A stretch of DNA of 64,000 bases from the NCBI GenBank assembly GCA_020746875.1, contig JAGTJL010000003.1:2356001-2420000 (forward strand), in the 5' to 3' direction. The number at the start of each line of letters is the position of its first letter. Position 1 is the stretch's first letter. The notes beneath the pieces are model-generated. The model was not told where the DNA came from. It did not search any database and worked only from the letters and a program-made list of their open reading frames with translations. The stretch comes from Rhexocercosporidium sp. MPI-PUGE-AT-0058 (lineage: Eukaryota > Ascomycota > Leotiomycetes > Helotiales). A program made the translations under genes and the position numbers. Positions 11,149-21,479 of the stretch are shown here, in pieces.

Positions 11149-12855
11149 ATGTCGTCCGATCTCCTCGCCGAGTTCGATAGCTTCTACAATCCTCCGCAAG
11201 AAAAACAGCCTGCCACAACACCAGCATCGAAGGATCTATCTTTACTGGGCAGTCCGAGTCATACAGGAACAATTGGGCTTGGAGGGGGACAGCAATGGCA
11301 AGCTCCAGCGAAGCAACCGGTGGAGGATCTTTGGGGGAGTATGAGCAGTTTTCAACCCGCTGCTGCAGCCCAACCCACAGCAGGCCAAGAGGACATATGG
11401 GGATCATTCGAAGCTTCTACACCCGTCCAGCCCTTGTCTACATCACAGGCCAATTATGGGGGATGGGGGTCAACATCTGCCAGTCAGATCAGGCCGGCAG
11501 GGGTTCGAAGGTCAACCCTTGACTTGTTCTCCAACAATATGAACGATGTCCCAAGTGCTTCAAGAGCAAACACAAAGCCAATACCAGAAGCTCCAAAGCC
11601 CGTACTAGCGCGGAAGTCTTCATGTGGAGGAGACATTCTTTTCGATGCTGATGAGGTAACAGCAGATATTGAAGATGATGACGAGTTTGGGGACTTTGAG
11701 ACGGTTGCGGCACCCGAACCTCTATCACAGCCACAGTTGCCTCCATCTCACTCCCTGACCGACATGTTTGGAGCCACTAGTCTAAATTCCAAACCTTCCA
11801 AGCGGCCTACAAACTTACTACCAACATCATCTGGCCTAAATGCTAGTGGTTTGCCATACCCCCAAGCACCCAAGTCGCCATCGTTCCGAGAAAGAAACCC
11901 ATTCGGTGACCTAGGCCCGGTACTAGCGACCAAACAACTGTCGAATGTAAAGAAAGATTCCAGACCAAATACAGCGTCACCTGTAACTGCGTGGCCGAAT
12001 TTTGCACCACCCAAACCTGATCCCTATGAAGATTCACCTGCACCAATCAATGTCGAGGAAGAATGGGGAGACTTTGCGGACATGCCTTCAGAAACACCAT
12101 CTGTAAAATCTCCAAGGCCAACTACGGGCATTGAAGCCGATGCCTGGGCTTGGGATAATGCAGACGGTATCTTAGCAGCTACTCCAGAAGTAAACGAAGC
12201 ACCACCTACGAACATCCCTCCACCTTCCATAATCCTAGCGTTATTCCCTCCATTATTCGACCTACCGCAATCAAGGCTCTTCAAAGCCGTAGCGGATCAG
12301 CCCTTCTCGCTAAAGAACCGCATCATATCCGACCCCTCAACCATCTCCTTTCTCCGCGCCTACCTACTCATCGCAACAGTAGCCGCTCGAATCATAGCCG
12401 GGAGGAAGCTTCGCTGGAAACGTGATACCCTCCTCTCCCAAGCTATGAAGATCGGCCCTGCAGCTGCAGGTGGGAAAGGTGGCATGAAGCTTACCGGAGT
12501 TGACAAGTCAGAAGTTGTCCGGGAAGATCGAGAAGCCACAGATGTCGTCAGGGTGTGGAAAGAGCAATTGGGCCGTCTGCGATCTGCTATCGCTGTTGCA
12601 AATACTAGTTTGAAGGATACATCAACCCATCTAGCTATTCCTGAGATCTCGGAGACGATGCATGTGAAGACTCAAGAGGGAGGATTACCCGCCCCCAAAC
12701 AATGCCTGATTTGCGGATTGAAGCGGGAAGAAAGGATCGCGAAGGTGGATGTTGCGGTCGAGGATAGCTTTGGGGAGTGGTGGGTTGAGCATTGGGGACA
12801 TAGAGCATGTAAGAATTTCTGGCAGGAGCATGAGTCGAAGTTGAAAGCTCGATAA
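11149..12855 (+). CDS. Unnamed fungal protein with WGDF/WGSF motifs and CxxC-HxxC tail
   Basis: Intronless frame of 568 aa. The ATG at 11149 is the first in frame. The N-terminal 340 residues are low complexity and carry repeated short aromatic-acidic motifs: EDLWGS (near 62), EDIWGSF (near 82), DEFGDFE (near 178) and EEWGDF (near 304). These resemble the peptides by which endocytic and Golgi accessory proteins (aftiphilin/synergin type) bind adaptor appendages. The last 200 residues are helical and conserved-looking (LRWKRDTLLSQAMKIGPAA). They end with CLIC (Cys519, Cys522) and WGHRAC (His551, Cys554), spaced like a small zinc site. I have an uncertain memory of homologues labelled as a ppk6-type kinase, but no kinase motif is present. 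A trafficking role is inference only. Confidence 0.75.
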   Translation: MSSDLLAEFDSFYNPPQEKQPATTPASKDLSLLGSPSHTGTIGLGGGQQWQAPAKQPVEDLWGSMSSFQPAAAAQPTAGQEDIWGSFEASTPVQPLSTSQANYGGWGSTSASQIRPAGVRRSTLDLFSNNMNDVPSASRANTKPIPEAPKPVLARKSSCGGDILFDADEVTADIEDDDEFGDFETVAAPEPLSQPQLPPSHSLTDMFGATSLNSKPSKRPTNLLPTSSGLNASGLPYPQAPKSPSFRERNPFGDLGPVLATKQLSNVKKDSRPNTASPVTAWPNFAPPKPDPYEDSPAPINVEEEWGDFADMPSETPSVKSPRPTTGIEADAWAWDNADGILAATPEVNEAPPTNIPPPSIILALFPPLFDLPQSRLFKAVADQPFSLKNRIISDPSTISFLRAYLLIATVAARIIAGRKLRWKRDTLLSQAMKIGPAAAGGKGGMKLTGVDKSEVVREDREATDVVRVWKEQLGRLRSAIAVANTSLKDTSTHLAIPEISETMHVKTQEGGLPAPKQCLICGLKREERIAKVDVAVEDSFGEWWVEHWGHRACKNFWQEHESKLKAR

Positions 12856-13706
12856 AGCTCTTGGCTCCAACAAAGTCTATCCTCCCCCTGTTGAGTACTT
12901 GCGAGCAAGTGTCAATTTCCCCCTTCACACCCAGACTCTTAACCGCCACCTGCACTGAAATAAACCATCAAGACAAAGAATCTCAAATCCTCTCTCCCTC
13001 TTCAAGATTTTTTAAAAGTCTCACTCTATTTATCTATCTCACATTTCTTCATCCGATACGAATCTAGCCTCAAATCTCCACCCCTCACGCCTTCAAGACT
13101 CTACATATCACAACCCATCACCTCACGCTCACACCTGGTCCTCCTCTTTAATGATACAACTCCCCTGCCTCTCAGCTCAGCTCAGCTCAGCTCATACAAC
13201 TTACTCCCAGCTTCATCCATCTCATCCACCTCACCCCACCTCATCTCACCTTCTCCCCTCCTTTTTACCTGCCACATCCTCCTAGTCAACTACACATGCG
13301 GCCGCTTCTATCCGCAGACCAGTCATCCCTCCTGTTTACGCGCCCGTCTATATAGATCCTGTATGAATGATGTTAGGTTGGGGAGGACATTCCCGGCGCT
13401 GTGTGAGGGGTGTGAGTTGAGGTTGGAGGATGTGGCGGGGAGGATTGTAGGGAGGTTTGGGTGAGGGTTTTGTGAGGCTAGGGGTGGAGAGTGGAGAGTG
13501 GAGAGTGGTGGGCAACAGGGGATGGGCTTGTGTGTCTTCATATGATGTGTAAATCGTGAAATTTTGCGCCACTGCTATACCTGCTATCTATGGACGAGCA
13601 ATTTTATTGCTAATTTCTTTGGAGAGCTTGACACCTGAGGTCCAATACATCAAGAAGTTGGCAAGTAGTAACTTCATCTACTTCTGACTACTTTCCCCAA
13701 GCTCCA
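12856..13706. other. Pyrimidine-rich gap
   Basis: Strongly C/T-rich on the plus strand to about 13330, then purine-rich. Contains a CTCAG tandem repeat at 13171-13194. No gene; probably the 3' UTR of the preceding gene plus spacer. Confidence 0.6.
13171..13194. repeat. (CTCAG)4 tandem repeat
   Basis: Four perfect CTCAG units plus CTCA, directly read. Confidence 0.85.
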
Positions 13707-14474
13707 TCACGAGTCCAGTTTCCTAAACGAAAGGACAGTCTTGACCTCGGGAAATATATCGACAAACTCGTACAAGAGCTCAGACAATTCCCAAATGATT
13801 TTTTTCCAGTGTCTGTCATGCTCATAAACTGCCCCGATCTCTAAAGCTCCGAGCTGGTCAGCTTCGAAACATTCAAGGGCAGGTCCTAGCTTCTCCTCAT
13901 AGAAAGGATTCCTTAGCTCCCAACTTAGTTGAAGAAGTGTCATTTCATGAGCTTTGGTCTCTTCTTAGCTCTCGACCACAAGCTTGAGAGACTGCAAGCC
14001 TACAAGATCCGACGTGGCATGCAGGTTGATGAAGCAGTGCTCCTCAAATGTGTCCGCCTCGATGGCGAGATGACGAATGTTCTGCAAGTCCTTCTTTGAA
14101 AATGTGTTTATCAAGGCACTGGCGTCAAACTCTCTGTGTTTCAAGCCGAAGTTTCCGAAGTATAGAGTGCCCAGTGAGAAGGCCAAGTAGATTGTTGCCG
14201 GGCTTTGCGCAGTTCCAAGACTGAGCTTATAGACTTTCGAAGCGATCTTGCGAGACTCGGAGCAGGCGAGCAGCATAGCTGGAACAGGGGTATTTGAGGT
14301 GAAGGTTGTCTTACCAAGATCCCCCTCCGAGTATGCGCCTGAGTGGTACTCTATTTCGGTATAGAAGACTTGGATGAGGTGACCTCGGGGTAGGGCGTGC
14401 TCCCAGATACACTTGCGGAGCTCTGTCGTGAGTTTAGGGAATGGTTCGAAAGTAGTAGTCCTCTTGGACGACAT
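13707..14474 (-). pseudogene. 2EXR-domain gene with an in-frame stop
   Basis: The frame opens with an ATG at 14474 and the 2EXR signature FEPFPKLTTELRKCIWEHALPRG, followed by MLLACSESRKIASKVY, typical of this fungal family of unknown role. After 169 residues a TAA stop (13965-13967) interrupts it. The same frame then continues for 85 more sense codons that look like the family C-terminus (ELSELLYEFVDIFPEVKTV) to a second stop at 13707. No base is lost, and there is no GT-AG pair around the stop that could form an intron of plausible size. The TAA is followed by G, which is not a strong readthrough context. It is either a nonsense allele, a truncated 169-aa product or a sequence error. Confidence 0.7.
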
Positions 14475-15242
14475 TCCCGCGACTGGTCCTCCAACGCGAA
14501 CCTTTGACTTCCAATGAAAGCCTGCCTGCGAGGATCAGTATTTTATGGACAAAGGAATGGGGAATACTCATTCCGATCATCGCCCTTTTGATAGGGGTGA
14601 GAAACTTTCCATGTGCCAAATCTCGTCTGGGACCAGGAATATCCGCTGCATCATCAGACTTCGAGTCCATTGCTCCTGATCAGTCTCAATGGTTATTAGA
14701 GTTTGGTGGAACGCCGAGGGTAATGAGGAGTGGAAGTTCAAGGTTGAATGCAAAGAGAGAAGCCGGTTGTGGCTACAATAAGCGAGACTTTGCAATAGCG
14801 TGACTTCCTAACTAGGAAGTCTGTCAATAAGAAGCAGTCGCGACCGCTTCTACTCCACCTCGCGACCTTTCCTCCCCATATTCAACGAGCCTACCACTTT
14901 CAATCTCAGTCATTAGTTGACCTTCATTGCGGATTGCGAGCAAAAGGGATTGCCTGATTGCCTCGATCTTAACATAGAGAGTGTTGTTGACACTTCCTTC
15001 ACCATCGCATGAAAAGGAATCCACCCGCTACTGTACAAGACTGACTTCGCGCCTGAAGACTGCAAACTTCTCAATCGCCAAAAGCGAGTACCAAACGATC
15101 CCTTCAACTTCGTAGCTTATGCTGATTACTTCTCGCGCTCAGTCTATTGTTGCTGCCTCGCCTGTCATTTACACGTCTGCGTCGGCGAAGCAACGCCATC
15201 CTCACACAAGATCACATCCGCTCAACTTGAACGTCATCTGCG
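14475..15242. other. Gene-free spacer
   Basis: Divergent promoter space between the 2EXR relic and the arginine-tailed gene. Only short, unconvincing frames. Confidence 0.55.
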
Positions 15243-16011
15243 ATGAATAACAGCAACAACAGCCAATATCAGGCCCCCCATGTCCAGGGCGACAACGCTG
15301 GATACAACTGTGAGTCTAGATCTAGATCAACAAAATAAAACGTGACGGTTGCTGACACCATACAGTCGCTGGCAGAGCCGATGATCTTTTCGACTTGCTC
15401 CCTATCAAGGGGAATATCAAACCTACATTTGCAGATCTTACGACTGATATTCAATAGGACTAGACTATGGTCTCTGGCCAATTCCTCAGCCTCACCAGGA
15501 GCAGGCCGACTATCCAGCACTGGCGTATCCAGACGAAGACGACGACCAGGGCAAGTATTATGGCGTTGAATACTACGATGAACCCGAGGGTGGAGATCCA
15601 CAAACCCACCGAGAACGTCGCAGAAATCGCCGTCGCCATGATGGAATTCGAGGACCACGCGTCACAGCCAGACCACACAATCCCCGCAGACCGTTACTCG
15701 ACATTGTGCAGCCTGTAATCAATGGCGCAGATATGACTATGGAAATGTCATTGAACGCATTCGATGCTATATTAGAGAGACAGCTTGGTGGTTATGTTCC
15801 CGGAATGGACTTCAAAGACCGAACTGGTGCGTCAATCACTGGTTTGAAGAATCTGGAGGGACAAAACGCAACAATTGTCATCAAGGGTAGCCATACTCAG
15901 GTCGCCGCTGCTTATGGACTCTTGTTAGATCACAACTTACGATACAGCATTGAGGCTAATGCCGAAGAAGAGGAGCATTTGCCTCGCCGCCGCCGCCGCC
16001 GTCGAAGATGA
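15243..16011 (+). CDS. Unrecognised protein with Arg-rich patches and KH-like segment
   Basis: Exons 15243-15309 and 15464-16011, with a 154-nt intron; 204 aa. A single intron is the only joining I can support. An inner acceptor is present (TACAG before 15366), but no GT donor follows it before the second exon, whereas GTGAGT at 15310 and ACTAG at 15459-15463 give one open frame. The product has an Asn/Gln-rich start, a Tyr/Asp/Glu-rich segment, a basic patch (RERRRNRRRHD), then about 90 residues with TGASIT, ATIVIKG and QVAAAYGLL, which faintly recall the second half of a KH domain. It ends in an acidic run followed by eight arginines. RNA binding is possible but unproven. I do not recognise the family. 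Confidence 0.65.
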
Positions 16012-16936
16012 AGAGGCCTTATCGAACGTAATGGTGAGGGAGGTGCTGGAGGACGGGGACGTGGAAACAGGATACACTGGGATGATACCGTGTTGGTGAT
16101 TCGGCGAGCTTGTGATAGAGAATCATCTTTCTCTTCAAGATCGCCCGCCATAATGTATGGAATGTTTGTAATGTCTTCTTGTGTGATGATCATGTGGATG
16201 GTTGGAGATACGTTTTTCATATTGCCAATTTGCTCTTTCTGGCAGGGACAAATGAGACGTGAAGGATACGAGAGCAACGAGACATCTTGAAATGGTTTCA
16301 CAGACACGGTGGCTTTTTATGGTCTTCGGAATCATGTGTAAAAATGGTCGCAACAGATGATCTTCAGTGTAGCAAGTCAATCCTCACCCTTCACCTATAT
16401 CTCGCTCATCGTAATCTGGGACGAGTTTTCAGAATCCTTAGGACTCGGAAAGTAAAGATATCCATAAAGCAAGATATTTGATGGGACATATCGTTGGAGG
16501 GTGCACTTCATAAAATTATAGAGGATATATTCGAGAAGAATATTTTGACCCCTGCAAAGCACAACCGACCCAAGCCGCCACCGAGGGGCACAGCAGCGCC
16601 AAGACGGCTTTCATCTCAAATTTTCCAATTTCTTTCACAACACTACCAACAAAATACGACTGCGCCCCCTGAAAAACAGAAAACAAATCTAAATTAGTCC
16701 CTGCGCGCATGAGATAAGTAGGTTATGTGACTCCCTTCGGCAAGGCGTCTCGTGCCACAAATTCAAGCTTAAACATAAGGTGAAGCCTTTCCTGTCATCT
16801 CGCGCCTCTTTTTCTTCTGTCCGTTCACGATCATTTTGTTCTTGCTTCACTCGCTCAGCAAGCAAACGCGTCAATAAACCCTGGAGAAGGGTCATCACTC
16901 GTCCGTTCGCTCAGAAACCTCTAATTTGCATTCAAA
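16012..16936. other. Gene-free spacer
   Basis: 3' UTR of the preceding gene and promoter of the following one. No credible frame of useful size. A CT-rich stretch at about 16790-16900 precedes the next start and probably is its 5' leader. Confidence 0.55.
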
Positions 16937-18010
16937 ATGCTGTTCCTCTCGTTCTTCCTGTGCGCGCTCCTTGCGCTCACCGTCTCGGCTGCTCCGTACA
17001 TCGTCACTTCATATGTCGTTCTGTCTGTTTATACAGAATCAGCGTATACGTACTATGGGGGTAGAAGTACCGAGCCCGAGTCATATCGCACCTACACGGA
17101 TGGAGTAGCGAAACCAACCGCTTCTGTGTCCGTTCTCTCCACCATGACAGAATCAGCAGCATACGCCGATGTGACGATTGTCTACGAGGTCCTGGAGAGC
17201 GGTTCGCCAGTGTCTCGCACCTATGCCAGCAATGACCTGTCAGCCGTCTATACTTCCTACGTTGTCCCGATCACATACTCTGCCGACTCCACTTGCAGCG
17301 GACAAAGCTGGACATTGTCTACCAACGTCCCAGTCACTCTTCCAGCAATCATCACGCCCACTCCAGTCACCGCGATTACTTCTACGACTACCTACCCCTA
17401 TGGATACTACAAGGAACCTCAGCAGACCTATGTCGTAGCCGTACTGAACGCCACCGATGTCGATGCCTCCCAGGTAGCCTCTGCTTCTTCGTACTATGCG
17501 CCATCTTATATGGAATACTGCTACACCCCCACCACGACATGCTCCACTCCCACCGGTACAGCAGCCCAGTGCAAGACAACCTTTGTCTACGACTCGTCAT
17601 CCTCCTCTTCAGGAAGCAGGTATTACGATGACTACTACGATCACTACTGGCTCACCCCATTAATCCTCATCTGTGTGCTCGTTCCCGTAGGATGGTTCCT
17701 CCTCTGGTTAATCGTCGGACTCCTCGAGAGCTGGATGTCCTTCAAGGGGCTCATGTTAGGACAACATCGCAAGCGAGGTCTCCCCTATGCATGGTGTTGC
17801 ATCAGCATCATCTTCCTCTGCTGGACGGGCCCGACATACAAGGCGAAGAGTCCTGAAGAGCAGGCCGTGCTGCTGGAGAGGTGGAAGGAGATGAAGAAGG
17901 GTGAGAAGTTCAAGTTGTGGATGAAGTGGGGATTTAGGTGGAAGTACCCGACGATGCTGGGTGAGGAGCCGGAGATTGCGAAGAGAGCGCTCAGACAGGG
18001 ATGTTTGTGA
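16937..18010 (+). CDS. Signal-peptide membrane protein with Tyr/Ser/Thr-rich ectodomain
   Basis: Intronless, 357 aa. Residues 1-19 form a clear signal peptide (FLSFFLCALLALTVSAA). Residues 20-235 are a Tyr/Ser/Thr-rich extracellular-type region with few cysteines, a Ser run (near 220-226) and YYDDYYDHY just before the membrane. A strong transmembrane segment spans about 239-263 (LILICVLVPVGWFLLWLIVGLL). A second hydrophobic stretch at 284-298 contains CCISIIFLCW and could be re-entrant or a second span. The 60-residue tail is basic and rich in Trp and Lys. The layout recalls fungal cell-wall sensors and mucin-like surface proteins, but the WSC cysteine pattern is absent. No family recognised. 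Confidence 0.8.
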   Translation: MLFLSFFLCALLALTVSAAPYIVTSYVVLSVYTESAYTYYGGRSTEPESYRTYTDGVAKPTASVSVLSTMTESAAYADVTIVYEVLESGSPVSRTYASNDLSAVYTSYVVPITYSADSTCSGQSWTLSTNVPVTLPAIITPTPVTAITSTTTYPYGYYKEPQQTYVVAVLNATDVDASQVASASSYYAPSYMEYCYTPTTTCSTPTGTAAQCKTTFVYDSSSSSSGSRYYDDYYDHYWLTPLILICVLVPVGWFLLWLIVGLLESWMSFKGLMLGQHRKRGLPYAWCCISIIFLCWTGPTYKAKSPEEQAVLLERWKEMKKGEKFKLWMKWGFRWKYPTMLGEEPEIAKRALRQGCL

Positions 18011-18824
18011 TACTTGCTACCTGATAACTGATACCCAGTACTTGATTTTGACGAGTTGATGTGTCGAACGTGGCGTTGGGGCTGACTGTATGGCTGTTCA
18101 GTATACAGCAGTTTGTTTGACTTGTCAACGATGCCAAATTTTCGGAAGGCTAGTAAAGCCGATTAATATAACATCTTTCTGTTTCAAATTACCTTGCTTT
18201 GCCTCTTTGAGTACTGGCTGAAACTGTGAGACCAAGACGTTTCTGGTGCACGAGAGTGTTTGAGAGTTCGAGGATCCAAGTCATCCCGAGTCCAGAGACT
18301 ACATACTCTCAAAAGTCCACATCATATACTCAAGAGACTGAATATTTTTCGTCAACATGTGCATCAGGACAACGAACAAGCATCCGCCGCTGGTAAAACT
18401 GGCTCACAGTAGGCTCTTTTAGACTTGTTGTTAGGCGAAAAGTTGAACTTAAAAAAAGGGGTGGGAGGGTGGCAAATTAGACGAGGCTGACTCTCCTTCG
18501 ATTGTCTCACTGTGTCACTTCTCAACACTTCTCGCATTGACGACTATTCAAAGCTGTGTGTGGTCTCATACAGACAGCAGCTGTAGATTCCAGAGACCAA
18601 ATCTCATCCTTCATGCCACTTGTTACCTACCTCTTTGTTTTGAATAGCATCTTAAAAAATTTCTCATGTTGAAGGTCATGCTTGCATTCTGTGTTCTGTA
18701 TCGTAGCAACAACAACTATTGTACCACTCCCCAGATCCGTTTAATACACATCCTCTCACTAACAAAGGGAAATATCAAGTCTTCTAACCCTTCTAATCAC
18801 AACCACAGCTGCGAATCACAGAGC
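18011..18824. other. Spacer at the left edge of the accessory block
   Basis: Convergent gap between the membrane-protein gene and the small secreted-protein gene. A/T-rich, with short frames only. Confidence 0.55.
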
Positions 18825-19694
18825 CTAACAATCATCCTTGCGAATGAAAACATTCCAATTATCGTTATCCCACGCCTGGCCACCAACCTGGTGATGCTGA
18901 TAAAGATAATACTGCCATCGACATTTATTGTTCAGCTTATTTGCAAAGTCTCCAACCGTACGGCATGATGGAGAAATCGGATGGGGGTTCTGTGGGCATC
19001 ATTTGTTTAGTATTTTCTCGCATGTCGTTGTGGGTAGCGGCAGAAGCACTATCATATACTTACATTATTGCACTTTCTCGGTAGTTAGCTCCGTCAAGGA
19101 AAGACTGAATGTTATTTGAAGGGGGAAAGGGGAATGTGATTCATCCCTACGTACCAGGTATATGGCTGCGTCCCACGAGCAACTGACTCTCCCACAGCTC
19201 TGGGCACCAATATTGCACATCTTGTTTCCTCGTCTGAGATAATTGATGCCGTCAATGACAGCTGGGCCATCAGCTTCGTTCCAGTTCTGCCCTTTAACAG
19301 GCCAGCAATTCACATCGGTCAGCTCCCGCTAGAATTGACCCACAAGTTAGCTCATGGTCTTGGACATGTCGCTAGGTGGGCCTTTAAACTTTGGAAATTT
19401 GCTTACTTTATCGAGTTCGTCAGCAATACCACTCCGGGATTGGATATCAGCTAAGTCAGACAGCTTGAAGCTATTACTCTCGGCATCGAGTTGCGCGAAA
19501 ACTTCTTGAACCGTGCCGGTGTGGTTTATGGCAACACCATTGATGTCACCGGTGATATGGAGGTGCCCAAATTTGTAGCCTTCTGGAATACTGGTATCGC
19601 GGGGATTGTGGGCTGCTCGAGGGGAAAGAGCGAGCACAGGACTTGTGGCGAAGAGTGCAACTGCAAGCCTTGCCATGAGGATGGTTGGTTTCAT
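18825..19694 (-). CDS. Small secreted cysteine-rich protein with a 9-nt exon
   Basis: Four exons: 19407-19694, 19155-19328, 19064-19072 and 18825-18989; introns 78, 82 and 74 nt; 211 aa. The first coded residues (MKPTILMARLAVALFATSPVLA) are a signal peptide. The first mature third has no cysteine. The second half has eight: NCW, MCN, SCGRVSC, LCNN, SCR, KCR and the final DDC, enough for four disulfides. The third exon is only nine bases (Cys-Asn-Asn) and restores CSWDAAIYLCNNNPHP, a motif I associate with a fungal secreted family of unknown role (CSYD..I.LCNDN..PI). Each boundary has GT and AG, and all three junctions fall between codons. Could be an effector-like or antimicrobial protein; that is inference. 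Confidence 0.8.
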
Positions 19695-20610
19695 TCTGAA
19701 GGATGTTTGAATTATATTCCAAGGTGGGAGTTGAAATCGAAGATCATAATAAGAAGATATTGGGTGGGTGTTCAAAGGCAGACAGTCAGAGGAGATACAA
19801 GAGCAAAGCCGAATCACAGCTCCGGCCTTTTCTGACTTAAGAAATGATGTGTGAATCATGCTCACCATGAATCAATCCTTGGGGAATTGGATATGTCTTC
19901 TGAGAGGTTCAAGCATTGCTATTTACTAAGCACTCTTTCCATATACTTCTTCACCTCAGACTTTCTAGCTAATTTCTCGAAGAGCCTCGCTCAAGAGAGT
20001 AAATACTGAAAGATCGATGCTGTACAAATCAATGATATTCGCAGCCTTGGAATCTATTTACTGATTAGGATAACAACATGTAGTCTTTTGGAAACCCCCT
20101 TGCTGCTTTCTTTCAACATTTCATTGACATAAAGATTCTCTGTACCTCGTACTCGGTGGCTTCACTTCTGTTAAGCGTGTTCTACACTTATGTAGTTCTC
20201 CTAAGCCAGTGTCTTTCACTAAAGATCTGATTCCTTTTTTTCTAAATTATTTATATACTGCTAGGTTTTAAAGAGTGGCCATCAACAAACTTGCGTTTTG
20301 ATATTCGTTTAGCGAGATTCTCAACAGCATATTTCTGCCGAGAGGCACCTTCTAACTCGGTTACTATTCAGAAAGAAAAGACTGAACAGACCATTCTACC
20401 GAAATAAACATCATATATATGTATAGTAAAGGCTTGCCATAAAGGTTTGTGAATCTTGGTTCGGGAAATTGGAGTTGGACTAAATTTTAGACATTGATTA
20501 CTCAGCAAGGTTGAAGGATGACGATTTGAACCTACATCAACCTTTAACAACTTCCACATCTCTCAGTTTGTATATTATATCTTATCAACATCTCAAAATA
20601 GCTAAATTTA
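19695..20610. other. A/T-rich gap
   Basis: Promoter of the secreted-protein gene at the left, then about 700 A/T-rich bases with no gene. A plus-strand frame at 19491-19835 overlaps the secreted-protein exon and is its shadow. Confidence 0.55.
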
Positions 20611-20627
20611 TCCCTCGTATAGCTCCA

Positions 20628-20970
20628 AGAGTGTTCAACGCCATCCGCGCAGCTGGTCGGCGACCAATTCAGCTCCAGAAGCCCGTTGCCCCTCTTCTCG
20701 CCGTTTCCTGGCTACCCCATCAAGGAGCAACCTCGATCGCGTCTCGGATCAACAGGTATGTCTCCCTACACTTCTCGGAGCAATTCCAAAGCAAAGACTA
20801 TACATGACGATATCGATTTCCACCAATTCCTAGGAGACAAGTGGGTTATTTTGTTATTACACCCCCCAGGCTTCACACCTGCCTGCACAACCGAATTGGG
20901 AGCTTTCGTGAAATTAAAGGATGAATTTGAAAGCAGACGAGTCAAGATGTTAAGTGTACAATATTCGTAA
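20628..20970 (+). pseudogene. Relic of a mitochondrial-type 1-Cys peroxiredoxin (PRX1/Prx6)
   Basis: Two overlapping frames encode parts of one protein. The first reads VFNAIRAAGRRPIQLQKP from about 20631, the Arg-rich leader usual for mitochondrial Prx1, but with GTG where ATG is expected. The match then jumps one frame near 20690 to LFSPFPGYPIKEQPRSRLGST and on to DIDFHQFLGDKWVILLLHPPGFTPACTTELGAF. This holds the peroxidatic Cys in the PxxxTxxC motif. About 10 unrelated residues replace the expected segment after LGST. The frame ends soon after KLKDEFESRRVKM, and the C-terminal half is missing. Lost start, frameshift and truncation point to a dead gene; intact peroxiredoxins of this type run about 220 aa. 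Confidence 0.72.
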
Positions 20971-21479
20971 GTATGGTAATGTAGGAAAGGCGTTGATCTA
21001 ATCTACCGATTGTGCTTTTATCACATAGTGGAAACTATAAGATCCGTGGGAGTCAACTTGCTCAATTGGAGGTGAGTGACTAGGGTGCAGATAGCATGGT
21101 GAGCCGCACGTACTAAATCATAATCAATTCACTACACGTGAGAAACTTGCTTGACTTCTGACTTTCGGATGCTTTAATAGTAATAAAATCAACTGAGTAT
21201 GGTCCTGTTACTAGTAGACATGTTATGTTGTTTCCAAAACTCTAGCCGAGGCTTTCCGTGCTCATTGGCCCGTTACCCGCTGCATGGGGGCCGGCCCAGA
21301 AGGCAGCAGGATTGTGAGATTCGAGCAAACGACGAAGCTATTCAACGAAAGCTATACAACTCTCTATACCGAAACACAACTTAACCGCTTGGATCGTGAT
21401 CGAAGTTTACAATACTATATCACCACCCCACTTCATCTCCCCGCTTCATCTCCCCGCCTCGCCAAGAACTTTCGACAGA

